Shown: piece after piece, positions 26,694 to 35,820 of the stretch | Position numbering within the stretch: position 1 is the stretch's first letter | Layout: each line of letters starts with the position of its first letter | Assembly: GCF_024347335.1 (NCBI RefSeq) | Contig: NZ_AP025463.1 | Coordinates: 1,488,001-1,552,000, forward strand | Source: Vibrio celticus | GTDB lineage: Bacteria; Pseudomonadota; Gammaproteobacteria; Enterobacterales; Vibrionaceae | Direction: 5' to 3' | Length of the DNA: 64,000 bases | Made by a program: the position numbers and the translations under genes | Notes under the pieces: model-generated | Told to the model about the DNA's origin: nothing | Databases searched by the model: none | The model's input: only the letters and a program-made list of their open reading frames with translations

Positions 26694-27065
26694 TCAGTTA
26701 CCTCTCGAAAGCAAGCGGTCTAAAAACCATGATAAGGACACCAACACCAGCAACGTGCCACCAACGGCGCTGGCCATAATTGGCAATGCGTTCGTGATGA
26801 GCATGTCGAAGTGATCCATTAACCCAACACTGATCGGAACAAACAGTAAGATCATTAGGCGGATAATCAAGCTTGCACCGGGTTGTACCCAGTGCGAAGG
26901 AACAATACCAATCACCATGGCAGCAAACAGAATCAACATGCCAAAAATACTGCCTGGGATTGAGGTATCCAAAAAGTGCTGTAACGCGTTACCTACTGTA
27001 AGTGCACCTATGATTAAGGTGAAGGAGATTAAGCAGTAAACCAGTTGGATCAATCTTTCTTTCAA
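26694..27065 (-). CDS. lrgA: LrgA/CidA family protein
   Basis: 123 aa with four hydrophobic helices, the normal LrgA size. It has SIPGSIFGMLILFAAM and the VPISVGLMDHFDML segment. It is the first gene of lrgAB. The frame has no early ATG; the TTG at 27065 (MKERLIQLVY) is preceded by AAGAGACG and is the likely start. It probably assembles with LrgB in the inner membrane. Function in vibrios is unproven. Confidence 0.82.
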   Translation of the reverse strand: MKERLIQLVYCLISFTLIIGALTVGNALQHFLDTSIPGSIFGMLILFAAMVIGIVPSHWVQPGASLIIRLMILLFVPISVGLMDHFDMLITNALPIMASAVGGTLLVLVSLSWFLDRLLSRGN

Positions 27066-27090
27066 AGTGTTACGTCTCTTGATAATGGAA

Positions 27091-28515
27091 TTAACTAGCT
27101 AACTTTTCTACGTATTGATAAACCGCCTTCAAGATAGCCATTTTCTTCTCGTCACTTTCATGTTCGTGCGCGAGGTTTTCAAGGTTGAGCATGTACTCTT
27201 CTAAACGGCACTCATAAAACTCACGACAATGGTTTGCCCATTTCAATTGCTCAGCTTCGTCGAGCGTCCATGGGAAGTTACGTGCACGGTAACGGAACAG
27301 TAACGGTTTAATACGTTCGTCACTGAAGGTGATATCCAAAGCTGCCAAGTTGTTCGGGTCAGTTTCACGAATGATGTTCATCGCTGTTTTATCAGCAGGT
27401 GAAAAGAAACCGTCGTAAAGGTGGGTATCAACATCATCACTCTTTTCGTACTCGCGCTCTTGAGAGTACAGGCCAATGAGTTTTTCGCGGATCTCTGGAT
27501 GTTCGCGCAGCAGTGCCAAGTTCTTCAAGCATTGTTGGCGATCGATACCGATGGTTTCGGCATTTTCAGCCGTCAGCGTTTTGGCTGGAGCAAGAATAGG
27601 GCACTTGTTCAGTTGAACCAATTTGATGGGTACGGGTAGCTCGTCTTCACTCAGTTCACTGCGTTTGGTGTAGAGTCTGTCTCTGAGTTCATCAGCGTCC
27701 AGTTCTAGTAGTGGGCTTGGATCTTTAGCTAAATCAACCACGATAACCGCATTTTGATTAGTTGGGTGCCAAGCCATAGGCACAATCCAGCTTGTGTAGT
27801 TGCAGTCACGGCCAAACATGCCCGAAACGTGCATCAATGGTGTCATGTTTACGATATCAACTAGGTCATTTAGCTTACGCTTATGACGCATGTTGTAAAG
27901 GTAATCGAACATCTTAGGTTGTGCAGCTTTAAGCTTCTTTGCTAACTCGATGGTCGCAATAACATCGGCCATCGCATCGTGCGCGTTCTCGTGTTCAATG
28001 CCGTTTGCCACAGATAGGTGTTCCAGTTTGAAACTTGGATAACCTTCTTCGTTCTCTGGCCAAACAATGCCTTCAGGGCGCAGTGCGTGAACAGCGCGCA
28101 TTACATCTAATAGATCCCAACGTGAGTTGCCGTTCTGCCAGTTCCACGCATATGGGTCAATGAAATTTCGGTAACAGGTGTAACGCGTTACTTCATCATC
28201 GAATCGGATACTGTTGTAGCCAAGGCTTGTGGTGTTTGGTTTCGCCAACTCAGCATGGATCTTAGCGATAAACTCTGGCTCAGGGAGACCTTGTGAAGCC
28301 GCTTTCTGTGGTGTGATACGGGTGATCAACGCAGCTTCAGGCGCAGGGAGGTAATCAGCAGGAGGTTGGCAATAGATAACCAGAGGCTCTCCAATAACAT
28401 TGAAATCTTGGTCGGTACGAACACCCGCAAACTGACTCGGACGGTCTTTTGCTGGGCTAACGCCCCACGTTTCGTAATCGAAAAAGAAGTAGGTCGGCTG
28501 ATTATCTGAACTCAT
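27091..28515 (-). CDS. sbcB: Exodeoxyribonuclease I
   Basis: 474 aa, as E. coli ExoI (475). The N-terminal DEDDh exonuclease domain begins TYFFFDYETWGVSPAKDRPSQFA (the DxE), with GYNSIRFDDEVTRY and HENAHDAMADVIATIELA (the later Asp/His). The SH3-like and C-terminal domains that thread single-stranded DNA and bind SSB follow (FRYRARNFPWTLDEAE). It degrades ssDNA 3'-5' in mismatch repair and recombination. It stands 26 bp from lrgA on the same strand. Confidence 0.96.
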   Translation of the reverse strand: MSSDNQPTYFFFDYETWGVSPAKDRPSQFAGVRTDQDFNVIGEPLVIYCQPPADYLPAPEAALITRITPQKAASQGLPEPEFIAKIHAELAKPNTTSLGYNSIRFDDEVTRYTCYRNFIDPYAWNWQNGNSRWDLLDVMRAVHALRPEGIVWPENEEGYPSFKLEHLSVANGIEHENAHDAMADVIATIELAKKLKAAQPKMFDYLYNMRHKRKLNDLVDIVNMTPLMHVSGMFGRDCNYTSWIVPMAWHPTNQNAVIVVDLAKDPSPLLELDADELRDRLYTKRSELSEDELPVPIKLVQLNKCPILAPAKTLTAENAETIGIDRQQCLKNLALLREHPEIREKLIGLYSQEREYEKSDDVDTHLYDGFFSPADKTAMNIIRETDPNNLAALDITFSDERIKPLLFRYRARNFPWTLDEAEQLKWANHCREFYECRLEEYMLNLENLAHEHESDEKKMAILKAVYQYVEKLAS

Positions 28516-28721
28516 TGAAATTCCTGAACAGCAAGCGCAGAACGTTTACTGTGGCTGAAGGTTAGTTTTGTTCAGTATCTGATAGTATGCGGTACGCGTG
28601 CAACCCAGATCACAAATAAATTGTCGGAAAACGGTGCTTTACTATTCAATCGAGTCGGTGGGGATGTCTTTGAATCCAGTTGAGGCGGTATCTTAGTTAA
28701 TACAATCTGTCTATCGTTCGT

Positions 28722-29570
28722 TTAATCCGATGGGGGTGAGAGTATCAACTGGACTTTCTGTTTAATGGTTAGCTCTCGGTTTCTCAAATCTTTGAATATA
28801 GCCTTCCATTCTTGAAAGGTGACGATTATAGGGTTAAAACTGTTTACTGGTTTAGTGACGCCGTAACGTACAGTTTCAACTTCCGGTTCGAACGTACCAA
28901 ACAATTTATCCCAAATGATCAAAACGCCGGCGTAGTTCTTATCGATGTATTGCGGGTTTTTGCCGTGATGCACTCGATGATGCGAAGGGGTGTTAAAGAT
29001 GTATTCAAGTGGCCCCAAGTTTCGTATCCATTGTGTATGGACGAAGAACTGCAACCCTAAATTGAGAAGCACCACAAAGATCACCCAATTAGGGTCGAAG
29101 CCTATGATGACCAGCGGCAACCAGAACAACCACATCCCAGCAAGTGGATACATTAAGCTTTGACGGAAAGCCGTACTGAAGTTCATGCTTTCTGAACTAT
29201 GGTGTGCCACGTGTGCTGCCCACATCCAGCGAACACGATGGCTTGCTCTATGGAACCAGTAATAGCAAAAGTCTTGTAACACCATCAATACAACAAAACT
29301 CAGCACGCCCATTTCAACGTCCATTAAGCGCCAACCAAACAGCCAAAGATACAGCTGCACGACCAATAACCCGGTGAGTAAATCGGAGAGTTGATGCATT
29401 CCTGCCAGCGTGAAGTTACACATTACTTCTGAAAGTTTATAGCTCGAGTTATCAGGCAGTCGACCTTGCTTCTGACCGATAAAATACTCAGCCAACATGC
29501 ACACCACGAACAAGGGCGCTAATACCAGCAGTAGCCATTCTGGGTGATTGATTAATGCGTCGATATTCAT
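28722..29570 (-). CDS. Sterol desaturase / fatty acid hydroxylase family protein
   Basis: 282 aa, integral membrane. The di-iron His boxes of the superfamily are all present: HRASHR, HVAHHS, and HRVHHG, with a further His in FFVHTQW, between hydrophobic helices (WLLLVLAPLFVVCML, VLSFVVLMVLQDFCYYWF). It would hydroxylate or desaturate a membrane lipid using O2 and two irons. The substrate is unknown; bacteria with no sterols use such enzymes on fatty acids, carotenoids or ether lipids. It lies next to a DUF2804 gene on the same strand. Confidence 0.88.
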   Translation of the reverse strand: MNIDALINHPEWLLLVLAPLFVVCMLAEYFIGQKQGRLPDNSSYKLSEVMCNFTLAGMHQLSDLLTGLLVVQLYLWLFGWRLMDVEMGVLSFVVLMVLQDFCYYWFHRASHRVRWMWAAHVAHHSSESMNFSTAFRQSLMYPLAGMWLFWLPLVIIGFDPNWVIFVVLLNLGLQFFVHTQWIRNLGPLEYIFNTPSHHRVHHGKNPQYIDKNYAGVLIIWDKLFGTFEPEVETVRYGVTKPVNSFNPIIVTFQEWKAIFKDLRNRELTIKQKVQLILSPPSD

Positions 29571-29657
29571 GTTTTATCCTTGTTGAGACGCCATACGCGT
29601 TCTTAGTATCAAGTTTACTTAGACTTGCTCGCCTGAGATTCAATCAGCAGAATTACG

Positions 29658-30671
29658 CTACCAGCGAGCAAAGTGATCTTCTGTTAGGCCAAGAACACCA
29701 TCGAGTTGATGTGTCATTCCCTTGTTGTCTTCAATCGAGCCAGAAAAGTGACCAATGAACTGACGAAAGTTACTCTTTAACAGCCATAAATTGAGCTTTT
29801 CGTTGCGGTTATTTAAGGGCGTAAAGGTCAGGTTTATACGTCCATCTTGTGATGTTATCTGCCAAGGCAAGTTCGTGTCTTGGCGACTGAACGTAAACTG
29901 TACCGGGTTAAGTAAGTGTCTGGTTCCACTGACCCACAATACGTTTTCGCAGCCTCCAGTCTCATTCACGCCCGCCGCGAGGTTTAGGCCAATATCTGTG
30001 CCATTGGGTTGCGTGTTGATACTTGCCCAGCGCCAACTGGTCTCACGCCTCATGTAACCCGCTGAAAAGTCATAACCGGCACGAGCTTGTTGGAGAACGA
30101 GTGATTCTCCTTTGATTTGGATTTCACCGCTGATGCGCAAAGCATTGTGCTTTTGAGTGTAAGTCCAACCTGAATAACCCGTTGGGCTGCACATCGCCAA
30201 GGGCAAGCTGTCGGCTTTAGGCTCTAAAGCGATATCGGCCTTGATGAGTTTGGTATTCAAGCGAACTCGCCATTGCCCGCCTTCAATATTAAAGGTGATA
30301 CTTTGGCCTGCAATGTTTGTCGTGCCGTCAAATGGCGAAGCGGTAACTTGTTTATCAAACCCTAATGGCCTCAACCAAGATGACTCTTCTAGATGGTTGT
30401 TTTCAATATCGTACAGATAACAAAATGCCGAGCCTAAGTAGCGAATATCCGCGATAGCGACGCCGATAATGTGTGTGTCGGTGACGATGCTGACAAACTG
30501 GAATTGTTTGTAGTGGAAGTGCTTCTGCCAAGAGTTTGCTTTTGCATCCATCGAGTTTCGATAGTAAAAGCTCTCGATGTTCAGGTGTTTAGGGATGCCA
30601 TCGAAATGTCCGATGGTCGGCTGACCATTAGAATCAATCAAACTGTGTGGGGCTGGGTTGGTTTTTATCAT
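29658..30671 (-). CDS. DUF2804 domain-containing protein
   Basis: 337 aa covering the whole DUF2804 domain: an N-terminal PTIGHFDGIPKHLN, VSIVTDTHIIGVAIADIRYLGSAFCYLYD, MCSPTGYSGWTYTQK, and the RRETSWRWASIN block with a conserved Trp-Arg pattern, then RWQ-type strands. The all-beta layout recalls AttH/CrtC-like lipocalin folds that act on carotenoids or lipids, but no catalytic motif is proven. It sits 87 bp upstream of the sterol-desaturase-like gene and divergent from an AraC regulator, so a shared lipid-related job is reasonable. Confidence 0.8.
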   Translation of the reverse strand: MIKTNPAPHSLIDSNGQPTIGHFDGIPKHLNIESFYYRNSMDAKANSWQKHFHYKQFQFVSIVTDTHIIGVAIADIRYLGSAFCYLYDIENNHLEESSWLRPLGFDKQVTASPFDGTTNIAGQSITFNIEGGQWRVRLNTKLIKADIALEPKADSLPLAMCSPTGYSGWTYTQKHNALRISGEIQIKGESLVLQQARAGYDFSAGYMRRETSWRWASINTQPNGTDIGLNLAAGVNETGGCENVLWVSGTRHLLNPVQFTFSRQDTNLPWQITSQDGRINLTFTPLNNRNEKLNLWLLKSNFRQFIGHFSGSIEDNKGMTHQLDGVLGLTEDHFARW

Positions 30672-30841
30672 TGCGATGGTTCACATAAATTTAACAACTA
30701 AAGCCATTGTGCGATGAGTCGCGTAGAATTGGGAGGTCATATTCGGACAGGAGCGCGTTGCCAATCACGATTTTGTCAGCATGTGCTGTTGAAGGTGAGT
30801 AGTCATGTTTATGGGAATGGGCTCGATATAAGGAGAGACGA

Positions 30842-31876
30842 TTGGAGATTATCGCGGAGTATAAGCCGACCGAACATCGGCATCAGTTGGGTACATTAGA
30901 TATCGCGCTGCTGTTGAATACGTTAGAGCAACGAGGCGTTGTTATTGAAAGGCTACTCAATGATGTGGGTTTACCGAACATGGATTGGCGAGATCCGAAT
31001 GGAAAACTGACTTACGCTGACAAGCTTTCGTTGTTTAGCGCGGCCAATCAGAGCTTTCCTCACGATGGCTTGGGGCTTTGGTTGGGAGAACACGCTAGCT
31101 TGAGCCACTTTGGTGTGTTGGGTTATGCGCTATCAACCAGTCAAAATGTCGGGGAGGCCATCAAGTCGGGCTTCAAGTATTTGCGCCTGAACGGTCCTAT
31201 CTTCTCGGTTAAATTGTTTCTAGATTCCGAGCAAGCAGTGATTCAGATTGAGAACACATTGGAAGTGGGCGATCTGCTTCCTTTCTGCAGTGAATATTTC
31301 TTGAGTTCAATCGTCTCTTTATTCAAAGAACTGACTGGTCATGAGTTGGATATTCACACTTTGGCTTTGCCTTATGCTCGCCCCAATTACGCCAAGCTCT
31401 ATGACGACCGTTTCCAGTGTCCGGTGATTTTTGAACAAAACCATTGTGAACTGCGTTTTGATGCCTCGGTTTTGTCGCAAACCTTATTGACTCATGATGC
31501 CGCAACACTGAAGCGCTATCTTGCGTCTTGCCAGTCGATAGTCGAAACGCTGGACTCTGAGCATCTGCTGACTAACCAGATCAAAACGATCTTTTATCAA
31601 ACCGCAGGCAGTTTCCCGAATATTGAACAACTTGCGGATGAGTTTGGTTGTAGCTCTCGTACGCTCAGGCGAGAGCTAGTGACCCATGATTCCAGTTATC
31701 AAGTCTTGCTTACCGAAGTTCGAGTGGAACTGGCCAAAGAGCTGTTACTCGGTACAACCATGAGCATTGATGACATCGGTGAAAGGCTCGGTTATAGCGA
31801 CCCTGCAAACTTCAGAAGGGCGTTTAAAGGTTGGCTCAATAAAACGCCCGCGCAGTTTCGTGATGGTTTAAGTTAA
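30842..31876 (+). CDS. AraC-family regulator with arabinose-binding-like N-terminal domain
   Basis: 344 aa. The N-terminal Arabinose_bd-type domain (about residues 20-210, as in OruR-like regulators) has GLGLWLGEHASLSHFGVLGYAL. The C-terminal AraC double HTH has NIEQLADEFGCSSRTLRREL and SIDDIGERLGYSDPANFRRAFKGW, ending TPAQFR. The start is a TTG at 30842: AAGGAG sits 7-8 bases upstream and no ATG is near. It is divergent from the DUF2804/sterol-desaturase pair, its likely target, and runs head-on into the foldase gene with only 4 bp between stops. Confidence 0.88.
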   Translation: MEIIAEYKPTEHRHQLGTLDIALLLNTLEQRGVVIERLLNDVGLPNMDWRDPNGKLTYADKLSLFSAANQSFPHDGLGLWLGEHASLSHFGVLGYALSTSQNVGEAIKSGFKYLRLNGPIFSVKLFLDSEQAVIQIENTLEVGDLLPFCSEYFLSSIVSLFKELTGHELDIHTLALPYARPNYAKLYDDRFQCPVIFEQNHCELRFDASVLSQTLLTHDAATLKRYLASCQSIVETLDSEHLLTNQIKTIFYQTAGSFPNIEQLADEFGCSSRTLRRELVTHDSSYQVLLTEVRVELAKELLLGTTMSIDDIGERLGYSDPANFRRAFKGWLNKTPAQFRDGLS

Positions 31877-31880
31877 AGCG

Positions 31881-32855
31881 TTACTTGCTAAAAAACTGCT
31901 CCCTGAAATCGGTGACTTGTTGTTGATAGTAACTGTCCCAATCTTGTTGAGTCCAAGTGGCATAACTTGATGAGCGCTGAGAGCCTAAGGTCGCTTTGAG
32001 CTGATCCAGTTGCTCGTGATAACTCATCACGGTTTGTTGCTGTTGTGCGACTTGTTGTTCTCGCGCGGCAATGTTGCTGGCCTGCGCTTCATCTAAGTAA
32101 GCATCTTGAAGGTCGGCTTTGACTGATGCTATTTCAGCAGGGCTATAACTGCTGGGTATCAAAGAGACTGCCAGTTCATATTTTTGAAGCTGTGTTTCGG
32201 CGTTTAACGTGCCCGTATTGTTTTGCCATTCACTAAGCAAATCTTGATAGTTGGCCAAAAACTGGCTCGCTTCGTTCTCTTCAAGGGTGTTTGCGTCAAG
32301 CGTGAAATCCAGATGAGCAAACTGGTCTGCAAATAGCTGGTGGGTCAACTCTCCCCATACTTGCTGGGCAGATTGTTTGAATAGGGCAACACGCTCTTCA
32401 AGAGTCTCTATGGATTCTAGTGGGATAGTGCTTTGGGTTAATTGCCAGTCGACTGATAGCTGCGGATAGTCGCTCAGTAACTCAAACCATATGCCCGGCA
32501 ATTCTGCTTTCAATCGTGTGAGTTGCTCAGTGCAGTCATCACGTTGTTGGCAAAGCGTCCAGAACCCATCGAGTTCATCGAACAAAGCCTTACCTTCAAG
32601 CTCAGTCAAGTTTTCAGCATACGTTTCCCCGCCCGATGATTCAGCTTCGGCTTGTTTGTTCTGTGATGCTGCATTTCCCGAACTGGCGGTTGTAGTTGGT
32701 GTGAAATTATCGTCAGCAGTTGTCGTAGAAACACGCGGCTTAGGTTCTGTGTGTTGAGCAGAAGATAACGGTGTTTCAGTTAGTTTTGATGACCACGAAT
32801 AGCCAATAATGCTCGCCACAGCGACGAGCATGAGGATTAAGATAACTCGATACAT
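31881..32855 (-). CDS. Lipase-specific foldase / lipase secretion chaperone family
   Basis: 324 aa with an N-terminal membrane anchor (YRVILILMLVAVASIIGYSW), then a Ser/Thr/Ala-rich linker to about residue 75, then the helical foldase domain. It begins ELEGKALFDELDGFWTLC and ends in the glutamine-rich helices typical of LifO/Lif (YEHQLDQLKATLG-like region, FREQFFSK). Lif proteins fold secreted lipases in the periplasm. Here the gene follows a sphingomyelinase gene by 15 bp, not a lipase gene. That partner is broken by an IS, so the foldase may be poorly transcribed and without its client. Confidence 0.85.
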   Translation of the reverse strand: MYRVILILMLVAVASIIGYSWSSKLTETPLSSAQHTEPKPRVSTTTADDNFTPTTTASSGNAASQNKQAEAESSGGETYAENLTELEGKALFDELDGFWTLCQQRDDCTEQLTRLKAELPGIWFELLSDYPQLSVDWQLTQSTIPLESIETLEERVALFKQSAQQVWGELTHQLFADQFAHLDFTLDANTLEENEASQFLANYQDLLSEWQNNTGTLNAETQLQKYELAVSLIPSSYSPAEIASVKADLQDAYLDEAQASNIAAREQQVAQQQQTVMSYHEQLDQLKATLGSQRSSSYATWTQQDWDSYYQQQVTDFREQFFSK

Positions 32856-32870
32856 TATGGGTTCACCGAG

Positions 32871-33778
32871 CTACTTGATCACGGCGCTAACAGGGAAGTG
32901 GTCTGAAAGGTTGTAGTGCTTCCATAACTCACTGCTTGTTGATCTTGGGACATCCACACGATTGTCGTTATGCGCTTTAGCTGCATATTCCGAGCTTACT
33001 ACCACATAATCGAGATACTCAACGTTCTCGCCACCCGACATAGGTTCGCCCGCAAAGTTGTTGATGCGTGGGTCAAAGGTAGAAGCGGTGTAACCAGAGT
33101 ATGTTGGTTCATCAGCCTGCAGGTTAGCGAACATCTGTTGGTAGTCGTCTGGGAACTTCAGCTTGTTCACGTTGAAGTCACCGCTGTAAACTACAGCTTC
33201 TGATGCCGGGATATTCAGAGATTGCGCAAGGGCACGCATCTGCTTGAATTGACGTTGTCGGTAATCACGAGCGGTCTCCGTATCGAATGATGCCGTGTGG
33301 GTGCCGAATACATGGTAAGCCTGACCATTCTTGATAATTTCTGCGTAGTTAACGCCTTTATCAGCAAAGCAATCTGTGCCTGTGCAATCCGGGAAAACAT
33401 ACTGAGCTTCGTTAACGATAGGGTAGCGGCTGACAATGATTACGCCGCCGTCATAGATGTTAATCCCGTCTTTATCGAGCATTTTGGTTTGATAAGGATA
33501 CTCTTTTGCAAGCTCACGCAAGAACTCATCTCTGCCGTTAGCAAACACCTCTTGAAGCGCCAATACATCGTAGCCCTTTACGTATTGAGGGAGAAGGTCG
33601 TAGCGGTCACCAATATGCGACGCGATAGCAGGCAGCGCCCAGATGTTGTAAGTCATGACTTTCAGTGTATTGGCATCCGGCTCTGGCTGCTCATCCACTT
33701 TGGGCGGGGTGATGGTGTAATAAATATCATCATAACGCGCCGTAGAATCGGCTTTGAGGGCTAGCTCTGCATTGACCC
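32871..33778 (-). pseudogene. Sphingomyelinase, C-terminal fragment (split by IS)
   Basis: About 300 codons carrying the complete endonuclease/exonuclease/phosphatase domain of a bacterial sphingomyelinase C: MTYNIWALP, LALQEVFANGRDE with the metal Glu, VFGTHTASFD, VYSGDFNVNK (Asp-x-Asn) and NLSDHFPVSAVI (Asp-His pair). The domain would cut sphingomyelin to ceramide and phosphocholine. Its signal peptide and N-terminal part lie beyond the IS at 34969-35405. No SD-led start exists at the junction, so this fragment is probably not made or not exported. Confidence 0.85.
33769..33778. repeat. Target-site duplication, left copy
   Basis: GCATTGACCC, identical to 34969-34978, directly abutting the inverted repeats of the ISAs1-family element. 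Confidence 0.9.
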
Positions 33779-34968
33779 CAGGGCGGGAGCATACTTTGAT
33801 GGATTTATAACCCAAAGAATACTCTAGCCCGATAATCGTCGTTCCATGCCGCTTTTTTCAATTTCACTTTTTGGCTTGGCGCACCACAGTCACATTGCTT
33901 GAGCATATTCATCACAAAGCGCCTGAACAACGCTATGTTTTCCACTGCACCATCTAAAGTGATGCGTGAACTATCCTCTTTAAAAACAACATCTAACACG
34001 TAATGCTGACTGTTCTCGATCCGCCAATGCTGGCGAATATAATGACCCAGGAGTTTGTTGTTCGGCGACAAAGAACTAATGTAGTAGGACGTATCTACAG
34101 TGCCTTTACCGTTGATCACTCGATGGCGCTCCACTGCTATGATGCTTCTTACCGTTGGCCACTTCTTAGCTAAGTCATCGGGCAATTTAGCCTTGAGCTG
34201 AAACACGTATCGCTCTTCACTGCGACCATGTTTTTTCTCTTTGATTTCGGTGACTATTTTCTCTTTGCCAGCATCAAAAACTGTTTGGAACTGCTCCACA
34301 ACAGCCGCTCGAAGCTTGGGCTGATTATTCTTAACCTGGACGACGACATGTGCCTGTTTGTCTTTGATTTTCTCTAGTGTTTCACGCTGGCAATGTAAGG
34401 CGTCAACCGTGACAACGCTACCCTTTACATTAATAACATCAAGCATTTGGCGTACAATGTTTATCTCACCATTCTTGTTCTCAGTCGGCTTCTGGCTCAG
34501 AACTAGACCACGCTCGGTATCGTAAGCGGTGACCAACTGCAACGCAGTTTTCTGTCGTTACGATAGGGCCCCAAACCTTACCGTCAAATGCGATAATGGG
34601 CTTGTTATGGCTAGTTCGCTGCTCGTTTATCCAAAGGGCTAAAGCTTCGAGCAGTGACTCAGCAACAACGGAACGCAAGATGCGAGCTATTGTGTGTCTA
34701 CGAGGGATACCATGTTCGAAAGGTCTATATTTCCTTAACCAATCGAGCTTTTCTTCTCCATAAAATTCAATGTCTTGCCAACCTTCACATCCCGATGCGA
34801 TAGCGCTAATCACTAGAAACATGACATCGATGAGGTTGTGTTTCTGATTGATGTCCGAGCGAGTGTCTTCGACGACAGATAAGTATTCAATAAGGTTCAA
34901 AATTGCTGTGTATCTGAGGATTTGCCACTATTAGATCACATTAGTTAACAAAGTGCGATCCCGCCCTG
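33779..34968 (-). mobile_element. ISAs1-family insertion sequence inside sphingomyelinase gene
   Basis: 1190 bp, bounded by inverted ends CAGGGCGGGAGC (left) and CAGGGCGGGATC (right, reversed), and flanked by a perfect 10-bp duplication. Length, CAGGG ends and duplication size all fit ISAs1. The transposase frame is broken near 34540. Perfect target repeats point to a fairly recent insertion. Confidence 0.93.
33805..34900 (-). pseudogene. ISAs1-family transposase, frameshifted
   Basis: Two overlapping frames make up one transposase. The N-terminal part (34481-34900) starts MNLIEYLSVVEDTR and carries HTIARILR and the first catalytic Asp in IIAFDGKV. The C-terminal part (33805-34542) carries VTVDALHCQ (second Asp) and HWRIENSQHYVLDVVFKED (the Glu). 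The expected reading DGK…RNDRKTALQLVTAYD crosses frames around 34530-34570, so a small indel has broken the gene. Programmed frameshifting is not usual in this family, so the copy is probably inactive by itself. Confidence 0.85.
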
Positions 34969-34978
34969 GCATTGACCC
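34969..34978. repeat. Target-site duplication, right copy
   Basis: GCATTGACCC, identical to 33769-33778. Removing the IS with one copy restores the host reading frame. Confidence 0.9.
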
Positions 34979-35405
34979 CGAATGCATCGGTCGTGCTGCG
35001 ATGAATATTGCGGTCGTCATGCAACGTTAGGTTGACGTCTGCGGCACTCAAACCATGTTGCAGTGTCGAGTTATACCAATGTCCCTTCATGGTTTGGTTG
35101 AGCGTGACACTTTCGCCCACAGCGTTCGATACCACAGTGTCAAACTCATAGGTCTTCCCAGATTTCACACCAGTCCAGCGGTTGAAACTGATCAGCTTCT
35201 TCGTCTCCCAAGGACCAATCTGTTCAACATGCTGTTGCCACTCATCCCCAAGTTGAAGCAGATCTGTCCCAGTGTGGTTGGCTTGAATGGTCATCACTTG
35301 ATTAGTGTTATTGGTAAGATACACGTCGGTATCTGCGATCGCAGAGGTCGAAGCGATTGATGTGGATGCCACAAGTGCAGCTAACCAAGTCCATTGAGTT
35401 TTCAT
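34969..35405 (-). pseudogene. Sphingomyelinase, N-terminal fragment (split by IS)
   Basis: 145 codons with a signal peptide (TWLAALVASTSIASTSAIA) and an all-beta N-terminal extension (TDVYLTNNTNQVMTIQANHTG, WETKKLISFNRWTGVKSG), running up to AFGVNA. After that the frame enters the IS and stops at 34941. Joining AFGVNA to ELALKAD across one 10-bp target copy gives a continuous frame of 444 residues. AAGGATAACG precedes the ATG. The product as it stands would be a short, exported, enzyme-less fragment. Confidence 0.85.
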
Positions 35406-35569
35406 CGTTTACGTTATCCTTATTGATTGATGTCTAGAATAACGTAGTCAAGAGTTATGACATTGGAGTTATAACTCTATGGCATTTATTCAAATATGAG
35501 ATATATGCCAAGGTTTTATAAAGTTGATTAACCATTGAAAATTAACATATTGTCTTGTTGGAATGATAA
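35406..35569. other. Intergenic, promoter region of sphingomyelinase locus
   Basis: AT-rich, no gene seen. It should contain the minus-strand promoter of the broken sphingomyelinase gene. Confidence 0.35.
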
Positions 35570-35710
35570 ATGGTACGCGCGCGCATAATAGAGTCAGATA
35601 ATGGTTTCGAGTCGGTAGAACAGCCAATGTTGGCATGCTTCAATGAAAAATGTTTGTTCGGGGAGAGTAGAGATTGTGAGCAGCTAGAAGGGATTATGGC
35701 GACAGCTTAG
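35570..35710 (+). CDS. Possible 46-aa cysteine-containing small protein
   Basis: A 46-codon frame starting MVRARIIESDNGFESVEQP with three Cys in the spacing CFNEKCLFGESRDC. A GGA lies 8-9 bases before the ATG. It occupies the gap between the sphingomyelinase promoter and the DUF2058 gene. No family is recognised and it could be chance; codon use is not decisive. Confidence 0.3.
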   Translation: MVRARIIESDNGFESVEQPMLACFNEKCLFGESRDCEQLEGIMATA

Positions 35711-35820
35711 ATCTATCAGCACAAATTTTGCGATTGTTCTGTAATTTACTCTTGTTCAGTAAACAGAAACCTTAAAAACAGGTATGATAGTGCCGTTTTT
35801 AATCCTGAACTGGGAAAGTC

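Noticed and set aside
33297..33764. 155-codon frame opposite the sphingomyelinase domain
   Set aside because: Antisense shadow of a recognised catalytic domain.
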